Shown here piece by piece: positions 9,046-17,522 of a stretch of DNA of 64,000 bases. The notes beneath the pieces were generated by a model that was not told the origin of the DNA, did no database searches, and saw nothing but the letters and a program-made list of their open reading frames with translations. The stretch's first letter is position 1. The number at the start of each line of letters is the position of its first letter. Made by a program: the position numbers and the translations under genes. Source of the stretch: Gottfriedia sp049568075 (GTDB taxonomy: Bacteria > Bacillota > Bacilli > Bacillales > Bacillaceae_G); NCBI GenBank assembly GCA_049568075.1, contig CP144911.1. One strand, 5' to 3'.

Positions 9046-9074
9046 ATTATAATCTTAAAATGCTAATTAAACAA
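9046..9074 (-). promoter_or_regulatory. Sigma-A-type promoter for the formate dehydrogenase leader
   Basis: On the minus strand a TTGTTT box (9069-9074) and a perfect TATAAT (9046-9051) are spaced by exactly 17 bases. Transcription would begin near 9039 and give a leader of roughly 180 nucleotides holding the hairpin at 8883-8941. Confidence 0.6.
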
Positions 9075-9113
9075 TAGATTCACGATATGAAAGTAAAACG
9101 CTTACAATCTTGT

Positions 9114-10112
9114 TTATTTACTTACCGTTGATTTTAATTTCTCAGCATTTTTATTTAGTTTATTAACTGCTTCACCATACTCTTCTTCCAACTCATCAAT
9201 AATGTCGGCAATTGAACTGATTTTTGTAATTGCTCCAACGCCATGACCTGCAGACCAAATTTCTTTCCAAGCCTTTGCATTCGATTCATTTTTCATTCCA
9301 TCGAAATCGACTTTATCTTTCTTTTTCAATGTTTCTGGATCAAGACCAGCCTTCACAATGCTAGGAATTAACATATTCGCTTTCACACCAGAGAATGCAT
9401 CAGTTAGAACGATATCATCTTGCGTTGCATCAACTAACATTTGGCGGTATTCATCATTTGCTAAGCTTTCCTTCGCAACAATGAAGCGTGTTCCCATATA
9501 AGCTAAATCAGCACCCGCAGCTTGTGCAGCCAATATACTTTTACCAGTTGAAATCCCACCTGCTAACACAATAATACCGTCCCAGAACGTACGAACACTA
9601 TCAACGAACGCAAATCCATTTAAATTTCCAGCATGTCCACCAGCACCTGATGCAACTAAAATTAGTCCATCTACACCAGCCTCTGCTGCTTTTTTAGCAA
9701 ACTTCATATCATTAACATCAGCGAATACTAGTCCACCATAACTATGTACAATATCAACTACTACTTTTGGAGAACCTAATGAAGTAATGACAAGCTCAGG
9801 CTTATGTTTTTTCAACAGCTCAAGCTCTTCTTGTAATCTACTATAAGAGCTATGAACGACCATATTCATTGCCCATGGTGCAATTTTACGCTCAGGCTCA
9901 TTTGCGCGTGCTAAAGCAAGATGATCATTTAATTGACCCATCCATTGATCAAGTAACTCAATCGGGCGAGCATTCGGTGCTGGAAATGATCCAATTACAC
10001 CATTTAAACAGGCTGCCTCTACTAGCTCAGGACCAGAAACTAAAAACATCGGTGCAGAAATAGCTGGCACCCTTAGTTGACTCCACCATTTTTCAGGAAT
10101 TTGTTTACTCAT
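9114..10112 (-). CDS. Nitronate monooxygenase / 2-nitropropane dioxygenase-like flavoprotein
   Basis: Proteins of this TIM-barrel FMN family oxidise nitronates, or in the FabK branch reduce enoyl-ACP. The 332-residue protein begins with a substrate-loop motif (SAPMFLVSGPELVEAACLNG), has the flavin- and catalysis-linked GAGGHAGN with the conserved His near residue 155, and the phosphate-binding IIVLAGGISTGKSILAAQAAGA. The extended central region (ERKIAPWAMNMVVHSS) favours the nitronate monooxygenase branch over FabK. AGAGG lies 9 bases before the ATG. It stands alone upstream of the formate dehydrogenase, with no obvious functional link to it. Confidence 0.85.
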   Translation of the reverse strand: MSKQIPEKWWSQLRVPAISAPMFLVSGPELVEAACLNGVIGSFPAPNARPIELLDQWMGQLNDHLALARANEPERKIAPWAMNMVVHSSYSRLQEELELLKKHKPELVITSLGSPKVVVDIVHSYGGLVFADVNDMKFAKKAAEAGVDGLILVASGAGGHAGNLNGFAFVDSVRTFWDGIIVLAGGISTGKSILAAQAAGADLAYMGTRFIVAKESLANDEYRQMLVDATQDDIVLTDAFSGVKANMLIPSIVKAGLDPETLKKKDKVDFDGMKNESNAKAWKEIWSAGHGVGAITKISSIADIIDELEEEYGEAVNKLNKNAEKLKSTVSK

Positions 10113-10568
10113 TTACATGTCCCTCTTTTCTTTACGGAATATTCAGATTATTAATAATGATACATTAGTAAACTATTCTTTTCAACTCTATCTCTGCAAA
10201 AATGCTTCTTGAAGGCTATACGAAATAGCTAATTTAATAAACTTGATATACAAATATAATATACCGAATAATAAAAAAGGAGCTTATATACTAAATACAC
10301 TAATAGATTCGTAAATTTAATAATCTTATACTTCAATAGTAGATAGAAAAATATTATTAGAATTACAGTGAATCTTTATATAATTAATTTACACTTTTTA
10401 GTCCTATCCTTTCTCTTAGCCTGTTCAAAATAAAAAAAGGAAAAAATTTCTTCATCTAAACAAATTGTGACAGAGTTCGACCAAAGAAAATTGTAGAATA
10501 GTCACATATAAGTAAATAATGTAATATAATTGTAATATTCTAATCTGAATTTCAGTAAACATTGATAG
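10113..10568. other. Divergent intergenic region, no gene seen
   Basis: This 456-base very AT-rich stretch separates the divergent nitronate monooxygenase and L,D-transpeptidase genes and must contain both promoters. I see no ORF with a ribosome site, no strong hairpin and no known RNA motif. Confidence 0.5.
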
Positions 10569-10598
10569 ATGGACTACTTGGATATGGGAGGAATTGTT

Positions 10599-12032
10599 TT
10601 GGAAAGTACTTTAAATGTTAAAGGAAATAATATTCAACGGAGAAGATCGTTTAAACGCTCTTTCCCTTGGCATTTCATTATGATTGGCATCATTATTATT
10701 ATGACACTCATCATTGTGTTAAGCTACCGGGCTAACCATTTTAATGCTCAAATCAAGGTAAACGGCATAAATTTAGGTGGTCTGAATGCAGAACAGGCAC
10801 TAAAAAAATTAAAAACTAGCGAACTTAAAAATATCGTTTATGTTGGCGACCAGAAAGTCTTGGATGGAAAAGATACAAAAACGAACTTTACGGAAAATGA
10901 TCTGCCGGCTATTAAAAAAATAGTAAAAAACCAGCGCACGTTTTTTCCTTCTTCAAAAGAGAAAAATTATTCTTTGATTCCAAGTAAACGAGATGAAGAT
11001 CAAATTCACTCAATGAAAAAACAGATTGAAGATAAACTTCTCACTCTTAATAAAAACTTAAAAGCTCCAAAAGATGCGACTGTTCAATTGAAACAAGGTA
11101 AAATTATTGTCTCTAAAAGCATTAGCGGTGAGCAGTATGATGTCGATCGTCTATTAAATGATTATAAAGGACAAGAGTATACTAGTATAATCCGTCTAAA
11201 ACCTGTATACATACAACCAATCAAAGAAGACAATCAAATTGTGAAAAATGAAAAGAAAAAACTTCAAGAACTACTAGGGAGAACAGTTCAATATAAGGTT
11301 CAGGATAAAGTTTATTCTTTAAATGCGAGTGAATACATTCAAAATGCTTCTGTGTCAAAAGATATGAACGTTACAATCGACTCTAGTAATCTTAAAAACA
11401 AGATTGCTGAAATAAATAATTCTCAATCTACATTAAATAAAAATTTCACCTTTAAGACACATTCAGGATCTGTTATTTCAGTTAAAGGAGAAGGCTATGG
11501 TTGGGCTTTAGATGTTGATAAAGAATCATCACTAGTTCAGCAGGCTTTTAAAACAGGTGAAAAATCGATTACTCCTACTCATATTATCGGAAATGGCTGG
11601 AACAATGAAGGTTATGGATATAATACGACTACGAACAATGGGATTGGCGATACATATGCTGAAGTGTCGATTGCCGAACAGCGTATTTGGCTTTATAAAA
11701 ATGGCAAATTGGTTATCACAACGAATGTCGTTACTGGTAAACACATCACTGGTGAAGATACTTCAAAAGGAGTTTGGTATATCCTTTATAAACGAACACC
11801 ATCAATCCTAAGGGGCTCACATGTAGGTCTTGGTTCTTATGAAGTTAAGGTCGATTATTGGGCACCATTCACGAACAGCGGACAAGGTTTCCACGATGCT
11901 AGCTGGCGTAGCAACTGGTCAAGCAATGCCTATCAAACTGCAGGCTCGGGTGGCTGCGTTAACACTCCACCTAGTCTTATGAAAACCGTATATGATAATC
12001 TCAGCACATACGAACCGGTAGTCATCTACTAA
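10599..12032 (+). CDS. L,D-transpeptidase (YkuD domain) with peptidoglycan-binding-4 domain
   Basis: The protein is predicted to cross-link or tailor peptidoglycan at the outer membrane face. It starts with a cytoplasmic basic tail, one membrane anchor (HFIMIGIIIIMTLIIVLSY), a PG_binding_4-like middle part (IKVNGINLGGLNAEQALKKL opens the first unit), and a C-terminal YkuD domain starting near AEVSIAEQRIWLY. The catalytic signature is complete: a His in GFHDASW and the nucleophile in SGGCVNTP. TTG at 10599 is chosen as start because GGGAGG lies 7 bases upstream; the ATG ten codons earlier has no ribosome site. It converges on the LysM-3D gene and shares its terminator. Confidence 0.88.
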   Translation: MESTLNVKGNNIQRRRSFKRSFPWHFIMIGIIIIMTLIIVLSYRANHFNAQIKVNGINLGGLNAEQALKKLKTSELKNIVYVGDQKVLDGKDTKTNFTENDLPAIKKIVKNQRTFFPSSKEKNYSLIPSKRDEDQIHSMKKQIEDKLLTLNKNLKAPKDATVQLKQGKIIVSKSISGEQYDVDRLLNDYKGQEYTSIIRLKPVYIQPIKEDNQIVKNEKKKLQELLGRTVQYKVQDKVYSLNASEYIQNASVSKDMNVTIDSSNLKNKIAEINNSQSTLNKNFTFKTHSGSVISVKGEGYGWALDVDKESSLVQQAFKTGEKSITPTHIIGNGWNNEGYGYNTTTNNGIGDTYAEVSIAEQRIWLYKNGKLVITTNVVTGKHITGEDTSKGVWYILYKRTPSILRGSHVGLGSYEVKVDYWAPFTNSGQGFHDASWRSNWSSNAYQTAGSGGCVNTPPSLMKTVYDNLSTYEPVVIY

Positions 12033-12048
12033 AAAATAGCATAATCAA

Positions 12049-12086
12049 AAACACTGAAACCCCATATTACGTTTCAGTGTTTTTTT
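12049..12086. terminator. Bidirectional terminator between ykuD-like and LysM-3D genes
   Basis: A 10-bp stem (ACACTGAAAC / GTTTCAGTGT) is flanked by an A-run on the left and a T-run on the right, so it can act on both converging transcripts. Confidence 0.9.
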
Positions 12087-12090
12087 ATGA

Positions 12091-13077
12091 TTAGTTTAAT
12101 ATCGTTACTTTCACTTGTTTTCTTCCAAAATTAATCGCATCTTGTTTATTTGGAATAAATACATCAATTCGATTTCCTTTAATAGCACCGCCAGTATCTC
12201 CAGCGATTGCTACTCCATAACCTTCTACATTCACTTTACTTCCAAGCGGGATTACACTTGGATCAACGGAAATGACTTTAGTATTTGGATTCTCTTTTAA
12301 GTTGATTCCGGTAGCCGTAATGCCAGTACAACCTTTACAAGAAGCTGTATAAGCAGATGCTTCCATTGTTATTACTTTTAAACCAGCCGAATCATTTGTT
12401 TTAGGTGCACTTTCTTTTGGTGTTGGTGCACTTTCTTTTGGTGTTGGTGCACTTTCTTTTGCTGCTGGTACACTCTCTTTTGCTGCTGGTGCACTTTCTT
12501 TTGCTGCTGGTACACTTTCTTTTGCTGCTGGTTCACTTTCTTTTGTTATTGATGCACTTTCCTTTGTTGCTGGTATAATTTCCTTTGTTTTAGGAACATC
12601 TTCTCTTGATGCCGATACAGTCTTTGAAGATTCTTGTACTGACTTCACTGTTGAAGTAGTTTTAGAATTCGTTGCAAGATTTGTATTTGTCATTTTTGAT
12701 TGAGCTATATTTTTTACACCTTCAAAGATTACTAGGTTTAATCCAGGTTGAATTAGATCTGTATGTATATTGTTCCATTCTTGAAGTTGCGATACTGTTA
12801 CATCATGATTTTGTGCAATATCCCATAATGTATCACCTTTTTTAACTTCATAATGTTTTTCTGGTGCAATGATCAGTTTATCACCAGGATGAATTAAGTC
12901 TGAAGTAATTCCGTTTAACATTTTAGTATTTTCAACGGTGGCATTATTTGCACGTGATAGATCCCACAAGGTATCCCCTTTTTTAACGTTGACGGTAGCA
13001 GCCTGTACATTAGCACTTACAGATACTGAGAGTGCAGCAGCTGCTAAAATGGTTGTAACTTTAACTTTGTTAATCAT
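12091..13077 (-). CDS. Secreted LysM-LysM-3D cell-wall protein (YocH/YabE-like)
   Basis: This 328-residue exported protein probably cleaves or remodels peptidoglycan. It has a signal peptide (ending near ANVQAA), two LysM peptidoglycan-binding motifs (NVKKGDTLWDLSRANNATVE and YEVKKGDTLWDIAQNHDVTV), a low-complexity linker of seven-residue repeats rich in Pro, Ala, Lys, Glu and Ser, and a C-terminal 3D domain (MEASAYTASCKGCTGITATG ... AGDTGGAIKGNRIDVF) named for its three Asp residues. In related proteins the 3D domain is a lytic transglycosylase-like hydrolase. GGAGGG lies 9 bases before the ATG. The linker repeat number is likely variable between strains. Confidence 0.92.
   Translation of the reverse strand: MINKVKVTTILAAAALSVSVSANVQAATVNVKKGDTLWDLSRANNATVENTKMLNGITSDLIHPGDKLIIAPEKHYEVKKGDTLWDIAQNHDVTVSQLQEWNNIHTDLIQPGLNLVIFEGVKNIAQSKMTNTNLATNSKTTSTVKSVQESSKTVSASREDVPKTKEIIPATKESASITKESEPAAKESVPAAKESAPAAKESVPAAKESAPTPKESAPTPKESAPKTNDSAGLKVITMEASAYTASCKGCTGITATGINLKENPNTKVISVDPSVIPLGSKVNVEGYGVAIAGDTGGAIKGNRIDVFIPNKQDAINFGRKQVKVTILN
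12415..12582 (-). repeat. 21-bp tandem repeat in the LysM-3D linker
   Basis: About eight in-frame copies of a 21-bp unit encode variants of the heptad PAAKESA. Copies at the 3' end are nearly identical while those towards the LysM side diverge, as expected for slippage-driven repeat change. Confidence 0.85.
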
Positions 13078-13722
13078 TTCTTTTTACCCTCCATGTTCCT
13101 TTATTTGCTAATTTTGAATAATCGTAACATAGATTTTTCTCAAAAAAAGTAACAGGGAGATGATAAATCATTTCCTTTCATCGCATGTTTATTACAGGTG
13201 TTTAACTAAAATTACTGAGCAAACAGCAAAAAAGAGCTTTCCCTCAAACTCTTCTCAAAGTAAATTGCCCATATTACTCGGTATTTAGCCCTTCCTTTTT
13301 ATCGTTAAAAACTATTTCAAAATCTGACGATGGAAATTACATAAATTACAATAGATAAACAATTTCTACAATGAGTTTTTTTCTTTGAAGGCTCTGTTAG
13401 AGTAGATTGTTGATTTGTTTATTCAAGTCAACGGCTTTTTATTTACATAATTTCCCAAATCAATAGGCATTTTACTAAACCAACTCATATTAGTTTTTAT
13501 ATAATAATACTACATTTCTTGTTTTACTTTTTTACCAATATCACCTATTTTTAGAGAAACTTCTCTTTTGAGTTTCTCTCTTTTTACAAGCTAGTTTGCC
13601 TTAGCCCAAGATATAAATTAATCAAAAAAAGAGAATCCTCCTGTAGGGATTCTCTTTTTTGATTTTTAACGAACTAAGCATGCGATAATTGAAGATTCAA
13701 AAAAGCTTTTCTTTCTGTTGTA
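13078..13722. other. Intergenic region with an orphan plus-strand hairpin
   Basis: 645 bases without a supported gene. The right end holds the terminator of the permease gene. At 13553-13579 an AGAGAAAC / GTTTCTCT stem followed by CTTTTT would terminate a plus-strand transcript although no plus-strand gene precedes it, so a small RNA is possible. No other structure was recognised. Confidence 0.35.
13622..13662 (-). terminator. Terminator of the SLC13-type permease gene
   Basis: A long hairpin (AGAGAATCC / GGATTCTCT flanked by A and T runs) lies 60 bases after the stop codon and is followed by a T-rich tail on the minus strand. Confidence 0.85.
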
Positions 13723-14874
13723 TTAAAAGAAATTTTGATATTTCATCGTAAAATAATAAACAAGAGTTAAAAGAGCTAAAATTGAAAAGTTATAAAAGCT
13801 AAACCTGATAAGGTACTTTTTACTTTTTTGTGGATCTCTCTTAATAAAAAGTTTAAATGAAATTACACTTGCGAGGGAAGCTACAATTGTACCAAGTCCC
13901 CCTAAGTTTACACCAACTAATAAAGGCTGCCAATTCACTGAGAATTTTGATAAAAAAATCGCAGCAGGTACATTGCTTATCAGTTGGCTTAAAAATATGG
14001 AACTGAAAAAGATTGATGTGGGACTTTTGAGAATTTCGTTAGCAAATGTGTGTATTACCTTTAATTCCGATATGTTTCCTATAAATATAAAAAAACAGAT
14101 AAAAGTAATAAGCAATAAATAATCAATTTTCTTCAATAATTTTATATCAAGTATACATGCGGTTCCTAATGCGATAATAAACGCAAGTTTGTAGCTTAAA
14201 ACCCCTAGTATGGATACAGATATGATGCCAAATAGTATCCCCCATACTGTTGCCTTTTTTTTATTTTTTATTTGAATATTCGGAAGTTCCATTTCCAATG
14301 TTTTACTATTCAATCTTTGATTAAATACCAATAATAGAACAATTCCCAAAACCACTAATAGAAGAATTGTTGTGAAAAATTGTATAGGCTTTATTCCGTA
14401 GTAAGTAAATATGAAAAGATTTTGTGGATTTCCCATTGGAGTTAGGCTGCTTCCGATGTTAGCCGCAATTGTCTCTAGTATAATAGTATCTAGCATAGAA
14501 GTTTGTATAATCTTACTTATAATAAGTGTTAATGGTACAAATGTTATTAGCGCCACATCATTCGTTACAAGCATGGAACTAAAAAAGCATAATAAAATTA
14601 GGATTGCTGAAACACTTTTACTATTATGACATTTACTCATTATAGCAATGGCGAATTTATCCAATAGTTTTAGATCTTCCAGGGCCTTAACTACTAGCAT
14701 CAGATTAAATAAACTGACTAATACTTCAAAATTTATATAATCTAGTTTTGGTGCATGGAAAAAACAGCTTACGATTGCTAATAAGAGTGATATGGTAAAT
14801 ACAATGTCTTTTTTTATAATTCCAAATTTCAATTTCACATTTTTTTCGTTTTCTACATAAATATATTCTTTCAT
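13723..14874 (-). CDS. SLC13/ArsB (ion transporter superfamily) permease
   Basis: An integral membrane protein of about 383 residues with roughly ten hydrophobic segments. The two re-entrant signature loops of the ion transporter superfamily are visible: SSLTPMGNPQN near the middle and SQLISNVPAAIFLS in the second half. Such proteins move di- or tricarboxylates, sulfate or arsenite coupled to sodium or protons; the substrate cannot be told from sequence alone. ATG at 14874 is preferred, with GGAGG 7 bases upstream; the preceding TTG codon is too close to that site. It stands alone between two terminators, so it is probably monocistronic. Confidence 0.8.
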   Translation of the reverse strand: MKEYIYVENEKNVKLKFGIIKKDIVFTISLLLAIVSCFFHAPKLDYINFEVLVSLFNLMLVVKALEDLKLLDKFAIAIMSKCHNSKSVSAILILLCFFSSMLVTNDVALITFVPLTLIISKIIQTSMLDTIILETIAANIGSSLTPMGNPQNLFIFTYYGIKPIQFFTTILLLVVLGIVLLLVFNQRLNSKTLEMELPNIQIKNKKKATVWGILFGIISVSILGVLSYKLAFIIALGTACILDIKLLKKIDYLLLITFICFFIFIGNISELKVIHTFANEILKSPTSIFFSSIFLSQLISNVPAAIFLSKFSVNWQPLLVGVNLGGLGTIVASLASVISFKLFIKRDPQKSKKYLIRFSFYNFSILALLTLVYYFTMKYQNFF

Positions 14875-14994
14875 CAATCCCCCTCCAGTACTTTTCTATT
14901 CTACTACACACCCCTGCTTATTGCATTTGAAACCTCAATGCACTTAATAAATACCATAATTCCCATTAAATCACAGCTATTGGAGTCTAAAAAA

Positions 14995-15035
14995 GAAAAA
15001 AGGTAATTGAGTATGCCTACTCATTTACCTCTTTT
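14995..15035 (-). terminator. Terminator of the LCP-family gene
   Basis: The stem AGGTAA-TGAGTA / TACTCA-TTTACCT, with an AT-rich T-run on the minus strand, lies about 20 bases after the LCP stop codon. Confidence 0.85.
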
Positions 15036-15056
15036 TTAAATTAAAAATACATGTAC

Positions 15057-16031
15057 TTATTTTGATTCAATTGAATTAGCAGGTAATTTATCAAGCTCAA
15101 GATGATTTCTCAAACTTTTTATTATCGCATTTATGCTAGATTGATCCGGCATATAATAGTAAATTCTGTTAATATAATCGTCTTTTCCTTCCAATTTTAA
15201 TGTCGTGATGTTTTTAGGATTAGCTTCTTTCATGTCATTGAATAAGTATAATCCTTCAGACAAGCTCATATTTGTTTTGACATTTTCACTAAATACACTT
15301 GCATAATTATCTATTTTAAATATTGTTTTCGGAGACTTTAATTTATCGATAATTGCCAGCATAGCTTGTTGTTGACGTTCTTCACGTCCAAAATCACCAC
15401 GTGGATCGCGCTTTCTCATTCGAGCATAGGCTAAAGCTTCTGTTCCATTTAGATGTTGATTTCCTTTTTTGAAGTAAACCTTATAACGTGGTTTAGTATC
15501 TGTATATTGCCAAAAATCAAATGGAACATCAACATCAATTCCACCAATCTCATCGACAATATTTTTAAAACCACCAAAATCTACAGTAACATAATAGTCG
15601 ATTGGGACATGTAAAAAGTTTTCTACTGTATTTACAGTTGATTGAAGACCACTGTTATATGCACCATTAATTTTAGATTTTCTTTTTTGAGCTGGAATTT
15701 CCACGTACGTATCACGAGGAATACTCATTTTTTGTATCGTTTTATCTTTGGGATTTACAGTTACTAAAATGATGGAATCAGTTCTACCACCTTTACCTTT
15801 TGTTGCGTAGTTTTCAATTCCAAGAAATAAAATGGAAAAAGGTTGAGTATCTTTTATTTCTTGTTTACGCAAATTTGAGTGAAGAACTTCACCCTGGGTA
15901 GCATTCTGTAATTTATAATATGTTCTTATTCCCTTATATCCAATAAATGCGATAAGAATTAGAACGATCAACAGCAATATTTTAAGAGGCTTTCTTTTTG
16001 TTTTTTTGATTTTATTACGCTTTTCTTCCAT
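15057..16031 (-). CDS. LytR-CpsA-Psr (LCP) family wall-polymer ligase
   Basis: LCP proteins attach teichoic acid or capsule polymers from their lipid carrier to peptidoglycan. This 324-residue protein has a short basic cytoplasmic tail, one membrane helix (about residues 14-32), then the extracellular LCP domain with FLGIENYATKGKGGRTDSII, the Arg/Asp-rich SIPRDTYVEIP, SKINGAYNSG, and a late ALAYARMRKRDPRGDFGREE stretch that carries the pyrophosphate-binding Arg residues. GGAGC lies about 6 bases before the ATG. Gene context does not say which polymer is used. Confidence 0.92.
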   Translation of the reverse strand: MEEKRNKIKKTKRKPLKILLLIVLILIAFIGYKGIRTYYKLQNATQGEVLHSNLRKQEIKDTQPFSILFLGIENYATKGKGGRTDSIILVTVNPKDKTIQKMSIPRDTYVEIPAQKRKSKINGAYNSGLQSTVNTVENFLHVPIDYYVTVDFGGFKNIVDEIGGIDVDVPFDFWQYTDTKPRYKVYFKKGNQHLNGTEALAYARMRKRDPRGDFGREERQQQAMLAIIDKLKSPKTIFKIDNYASVFSENVKTNMSLSEGLYLFNDMKEANPKNITTLKLEGKDDYINRIYYYMPDQSSINAIIKSLRNHLELDKLPANSIESK

Positions 16032-16379
16032 TTGAGCTCCTTTTTTAGATAATTGTATGGTCTATATTTTTTAATCAGAATATTTAAGATGAAAAATGAC
16101 TAGAATATTTTAAACATTTATGTCGTTATACTACAATACAAATTTTGTTAAATTTTTTTAATGAATAAATTAAAAAGAATAAATTTAAATACAATTTTAG
16201 CAACGTAGTTTTAAATCTAAACTTGATTATTTTATATCTATATTGTTAGCGGCATTAGGGGAAATTATCATATTTAATAAGTAACAAATTTTTTGCTGGA
16301 ATTGTTACTCGAACTTTAGACTAATTTTGCTTCAAAAATCAACGTTTATATTAAACAGAGCCCCTCTAAAAAAGAAAAA

Positions 16380-16399
16380 GGACCTATAATAATAGGCCC
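16380..16399 (-). repeat. 20-bp palindromic repeat, copy 1 (with T-run, terminator-like)
   Basis: An identical 20-mer recurs at 16917-16936. Read on the minus strand it forms a GGGCCTAT/ATAGGTCC stem; in this copy it is followed by TTTTTCTTTTTT and so looks like a working terminator, possibly for the gene at 16946-17380. Confidence 0.75.
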
Positions 16400-16463
16400 C
16401 ATGCTGTTGAAAAACAACCATGTCAATTAAATTACCAAATTTTCATAAAAGGAGTAGAGTGAT

Positions 16464-16590
16464 GTTGATTTCCATTACAGGATGCTCGCTTTCCATGGGG
16501 CGAGATTCTTTCGCCTCCTCGGCAAGCCTGTGGGGTCTCAGCCTTCCCGCTTATCCCATAGGAGTCGAGCATCCCTCCATTCCAATCAAC
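16464..16590. repeat. Bacillaceae-type structured intergenic repeat
   Basis: The 127-bp segment starts GTTGATT and ends AATCAAC, has an imperfect outer inverted repeat (GGATGCTCG / CGAGCATCC), and inner short stems such as CCATGGGG / CCCATAGG. It is far richer in G and C than its surroundings. It resembles a family of structured intergenic repeats I recognise from Bacillus genomes, whose function is not settled. Copy number in this genome cannot be judged from one window. Confidence 0.75.
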
Positions 16591-16916
16591 TTATTCATCA
16601 AAAAATGTCTGCGATAACCCCTAATCAAATAGCCTTTACTTAGAGTAATCTAACTGTGGTATATTAATCAGATTGTAGATCAATTAATATTGAACATATA
16701 TTAAATTAAACAATCGAATTTGTTTTCTAAAAAAAAGCTCATAATATTTTTAACTTCTAAAAAAAAATCATTTCTAGTGTTATTGAAATAATGAAATTGC
16801 TCAAACATATTAACATTTAAAACCATTTAAAGATCAAAAAATGCTAATTTTATCATTATAAAATGTTCACTTAAAGGCCGTTTTCCCTATTGACGATTTT
16901 ATACTTCAACACTCTG

Positions 16917-16936
16917 GGACCTATAATAATAGGCCC
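16917..16936 (-). repeat. 20-bp palindromic repeat, copy 2 (no T-run)
   Basis: This copy is identical to 16380-16399 but lacks a downstream T-run. It lies 9 bases after the stop codon of the membrane protein gene. Confidence 0.75.
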
Positions 16937-16945
16937 TACACAAAA

Positions 16946-17380
16946 TTAAACGCGATACTCATCTGCACGCCAATTTTTAATATTTTGTTTAATTTCTTTC
17001 GAACTCAGTCTTTCATTTACCGCTCTTTCACTTAACGCTACAAATTCCTCATCACTTGAAAATCGTAATGCAATGATTTGTCCTATTGTTAATTGAGGAT
17101 TTAACGTTTTACCTGTTAGCGTAAAGTGACGAAAATTTTCTTCCATTCGAATGACACGGTCTTGTACTTTGTTGGAATAGATTCTTGTTAGAAAAAACGA
17201 AACAACTAATAAAAGCGAAGTGACTAAAATAAATACTGCTAACCAAATATGATCGCTATTTTTTATGGCGCTACATAAGTTAACGATTGAACCAATAATC
17301 GTGATTAATGCTAATGGTGCTCCAAAAAAGTGGAAAACTGGATGATACCTAACGTGATGATCTAAGCTTTGCGGTTTCAT
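16946..17380 (-). CDS. DUF6526-like small membrane protein
   Basis: 144 residues with two membrane helices (about 22-40 and 47-65) and a cytoplasmic C-terminal half. The opening HHVRYHPVFHFFGAPLALI and the later NFRHFTLTGKTLNPQLTIGQ-type stretch followed by ALRFSSDEEF resemble DUF6526 proteins. No catalytic motif was seen and no function is known. A GAGGAGAG site lies about 8 bases before the ATG. Confidence 0.65.
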   Translation of the reverse strand: MKPQSLDHHVRYHPVFHFFGAPLALITIIGSIVNLCSAIKNSDHIWLAVFILVTSLLLVVSFFLTRIYSNKVQDRVIRMEENFRHFTLTGKTLNPQLTIGQIIALRFSSDEEFVALSERAVNERLSSKEIKQNIKNWRADEYRV

Positions 17381-17477
17381 ATGTACATCTCTCCTCTAAA
17401 TATGTTTTATGTACCCTATTCTAACATTATTAATCTTACTACTTATTTATCATTAAAGAATTTTTATTTACAATAAA

Positions 17478-17513
17478 AAAATCTAATAAGTCAAAAAATG
17501 ACTTCCTAGATTT
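17478..17513 (-). terminator. Terminator of the VWA gene
   Basis: A two-part stem (AAATCTA..AAGTCA / TGACTT..TAGATTT) followed by T7 on the minus strand, just after the VWA stop codon. Confidence 0.85.
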
Positions 17514-17522
17514 GAATGTAAA

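Larger units (their letters stand above)
16032..16945. other. Long non-coding region with structured repeat
   Basis: 914 bases without a credible gene. It holds a 127-bp structured GC-richer repeat (16464-16590) bracketed by two identical 20-bp copies of a terminator-like palindrome (16380 and 16917). The small ORF across the repeat has no ribosome site. The rest is AT-rich with nothing recognised. Confidence 0.7.

Noticed and set aside
9100..9113. TGTAAGCGTTTTAC as a CcpA (cre) site
   Set aside because: It is similar to the cre consensus but the second half is out of register by one base and two key positions fail.
16420..16617. 65-codon plus-strand ORF across the structured repeat
   Set aside because: No ribosome site, and the frame is explained by the GC-richer non-coding repeat.
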